Positions 63,762 to 64,000 of a stretch of 64,000 nucleotides of DNA are shown in pieces. The notes under the pieces were generated by a model that was not told the origin of the DNA, did not search any database, and saw only the letters and a list, made by a program, of their open reading frames with translations. How positions within the stretch are numbered: the stretch's first letter is position 1; every line of letters starts with the position of its first letter. This DNA comes from JAPUEK01 sp963815355 (GTDB lineage Bacteria > Pseudomonadota > Alphaproteobacteria > Rhodobacterales > Rhodobacteraceae). The stretch spans positions 186,001-250,000 of the forward strand of contig CAWFGJ010000013.1 of assembly GCA_963815355.1 (NCBI GenBank), read 5' to 3'. The position numbers and the translations under genes are program-made.

Positions 63762-64000
63762 GATTTCCGTGCCGCCCACAGCAAACCGCGCCGCAGCAGT
63801 TCCCGCGCCGGTCCGTGATCGATCACCGCCGCCTTGTGGCCCAGCGCGTTGTAATAGACCCGGCCCTTGCCCCAATGCTTGGAATAGACCACCGGCATCG
63901 CCACCGGCCCATTGGCGGAATGCGGCCCGGCAAAGACGGGAAAATCGGTCACCGCATGCACCTTCACCACCGGGTCCACATGCAGATAGTATTGTTCGGA
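63758..64000 (-). CDS. ThuA-domain protein, 5' part cut by right edge
   Basis: The reading frame is open to the window edge. The visible C-terminal 80 residues read SEQYYLHVDPVVKVHAVTDF, then MPVVYSKHWGKGRVYYNALGHKAAV and a helical ending. This is the C-terminal region of ThuA family proteins (class I amidotransferase-like fold, trehalose utilisation A and relatives). It overlaps the DUF4287 start by ATGA. The N-terminus is outside the window. Confidence 0.82.
   Translation of the reverse strand, partial: SEQYYLHVDPVVKVHAVTDFPVFAGPHSANGPVAMPVVYSKHWGKGRVYYNALGHKAAVIDHGPARELLRRGLLWAARKS

Overview
The window is a GC-rich, densely packed stretch of an alphaproteobacterial chromosome, almost certainly from Rhodobacterales (Rhodobacter/Roseobacter relatives). 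The evidence is the propionyl-CoA block with a PccR/ScfR-type regulator, a choline block pairing betIBA with choXWV, the order coxB-ctaB-coxF-ctaG-coxC-surf1-thrC-M16 peptidase, an ECF biotin transporter of BioMNY type, and an intergenic repeat that I recall from this family. I see no phage, IS element, CRISPR array, rRNA or tRNA. Most genes are housekeeping or central metabolism.

Layout. 1-3.3 kb: VOC protein (cut by the left edge), GNAT acetyltransferase, DjlA-like TerB/J-domain protein, endonuclease/exonuclease/phosphatase-fold protein and a small secreted protein, all on +. 3.3-15 kb: the methylmalonyl-CoA route from propionyl-CoA to succinyl-CoA (methylmalonyl-CoA mutase, pccA, pccB), interspersed with small lipoproteins and hypothetical genes that carry their own terminators, then a DUF486 protein, a Bcr/CflA exporter and the regulator pccR. 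TTTGCAAA-type operators lie before both pccB and pccR. 15-22 kb: a YdcH-like protein, then betA-betB-betI facing choXWV across a BetI-like palindrome: choline import and oxidation to glycine betaine. 22-28 kb: topA, dprA, gabT.

27.7-33.8 kb: an ATP-grasp gene broken by one extra C, the biotin transporter genes bioM-bioN-bioY, and, facing them, aroQ followed by a short AMP-dependent ligase and a thiolase homologue that lacks two canonical catalytic positions. The biotin-transporter/ligase/thiolase grouping resembles the Bacillus yhfU-yhfT-yhfS operon. It is the best candidate here for an undescribed pathway. 33.9-45 kb: metF with a divergent MetR-like regulator, an inositol monophosphatase family protein, a rhomboid protease, putA with a divergent Lrp-type regulator, a 42-residue Lys-rich microprotein, a glycosyltransferase, a small membrane protein and tldD.

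45-57 kb: cytochrome aa3 oxidase subunit II, its assembly genes and subunit III, followed closely by thrC, an M16 peptidase, a GNAT, a DUF1697 protein, an FAD-linked oxidoreductase, a MATE exporter and a GST. An FNR-type box sits between tldD and coxB. 57-64 kb: an NAD-dependent epimerase, parE, a hypothetical protein, a cytochrome c lipoprotein, lolD with its permease, a DUF4287 protein and a ThuA-domain protein cut by the right edge.

Functional links. PccA needs covalently bound biotin, so the nearby biotin transporter fits the propionyl-CoA block. Choline, proline and 4-aminobutyrate are all handled here as nitrogenous or osmolyte substrates. Starts were adjusted where a Shine-Dalgarno sequence, an ATGA overlap or the expected family N-terminus favoured a particular codon. 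Family assignments come from recognising motifs by eye; no database search was run.
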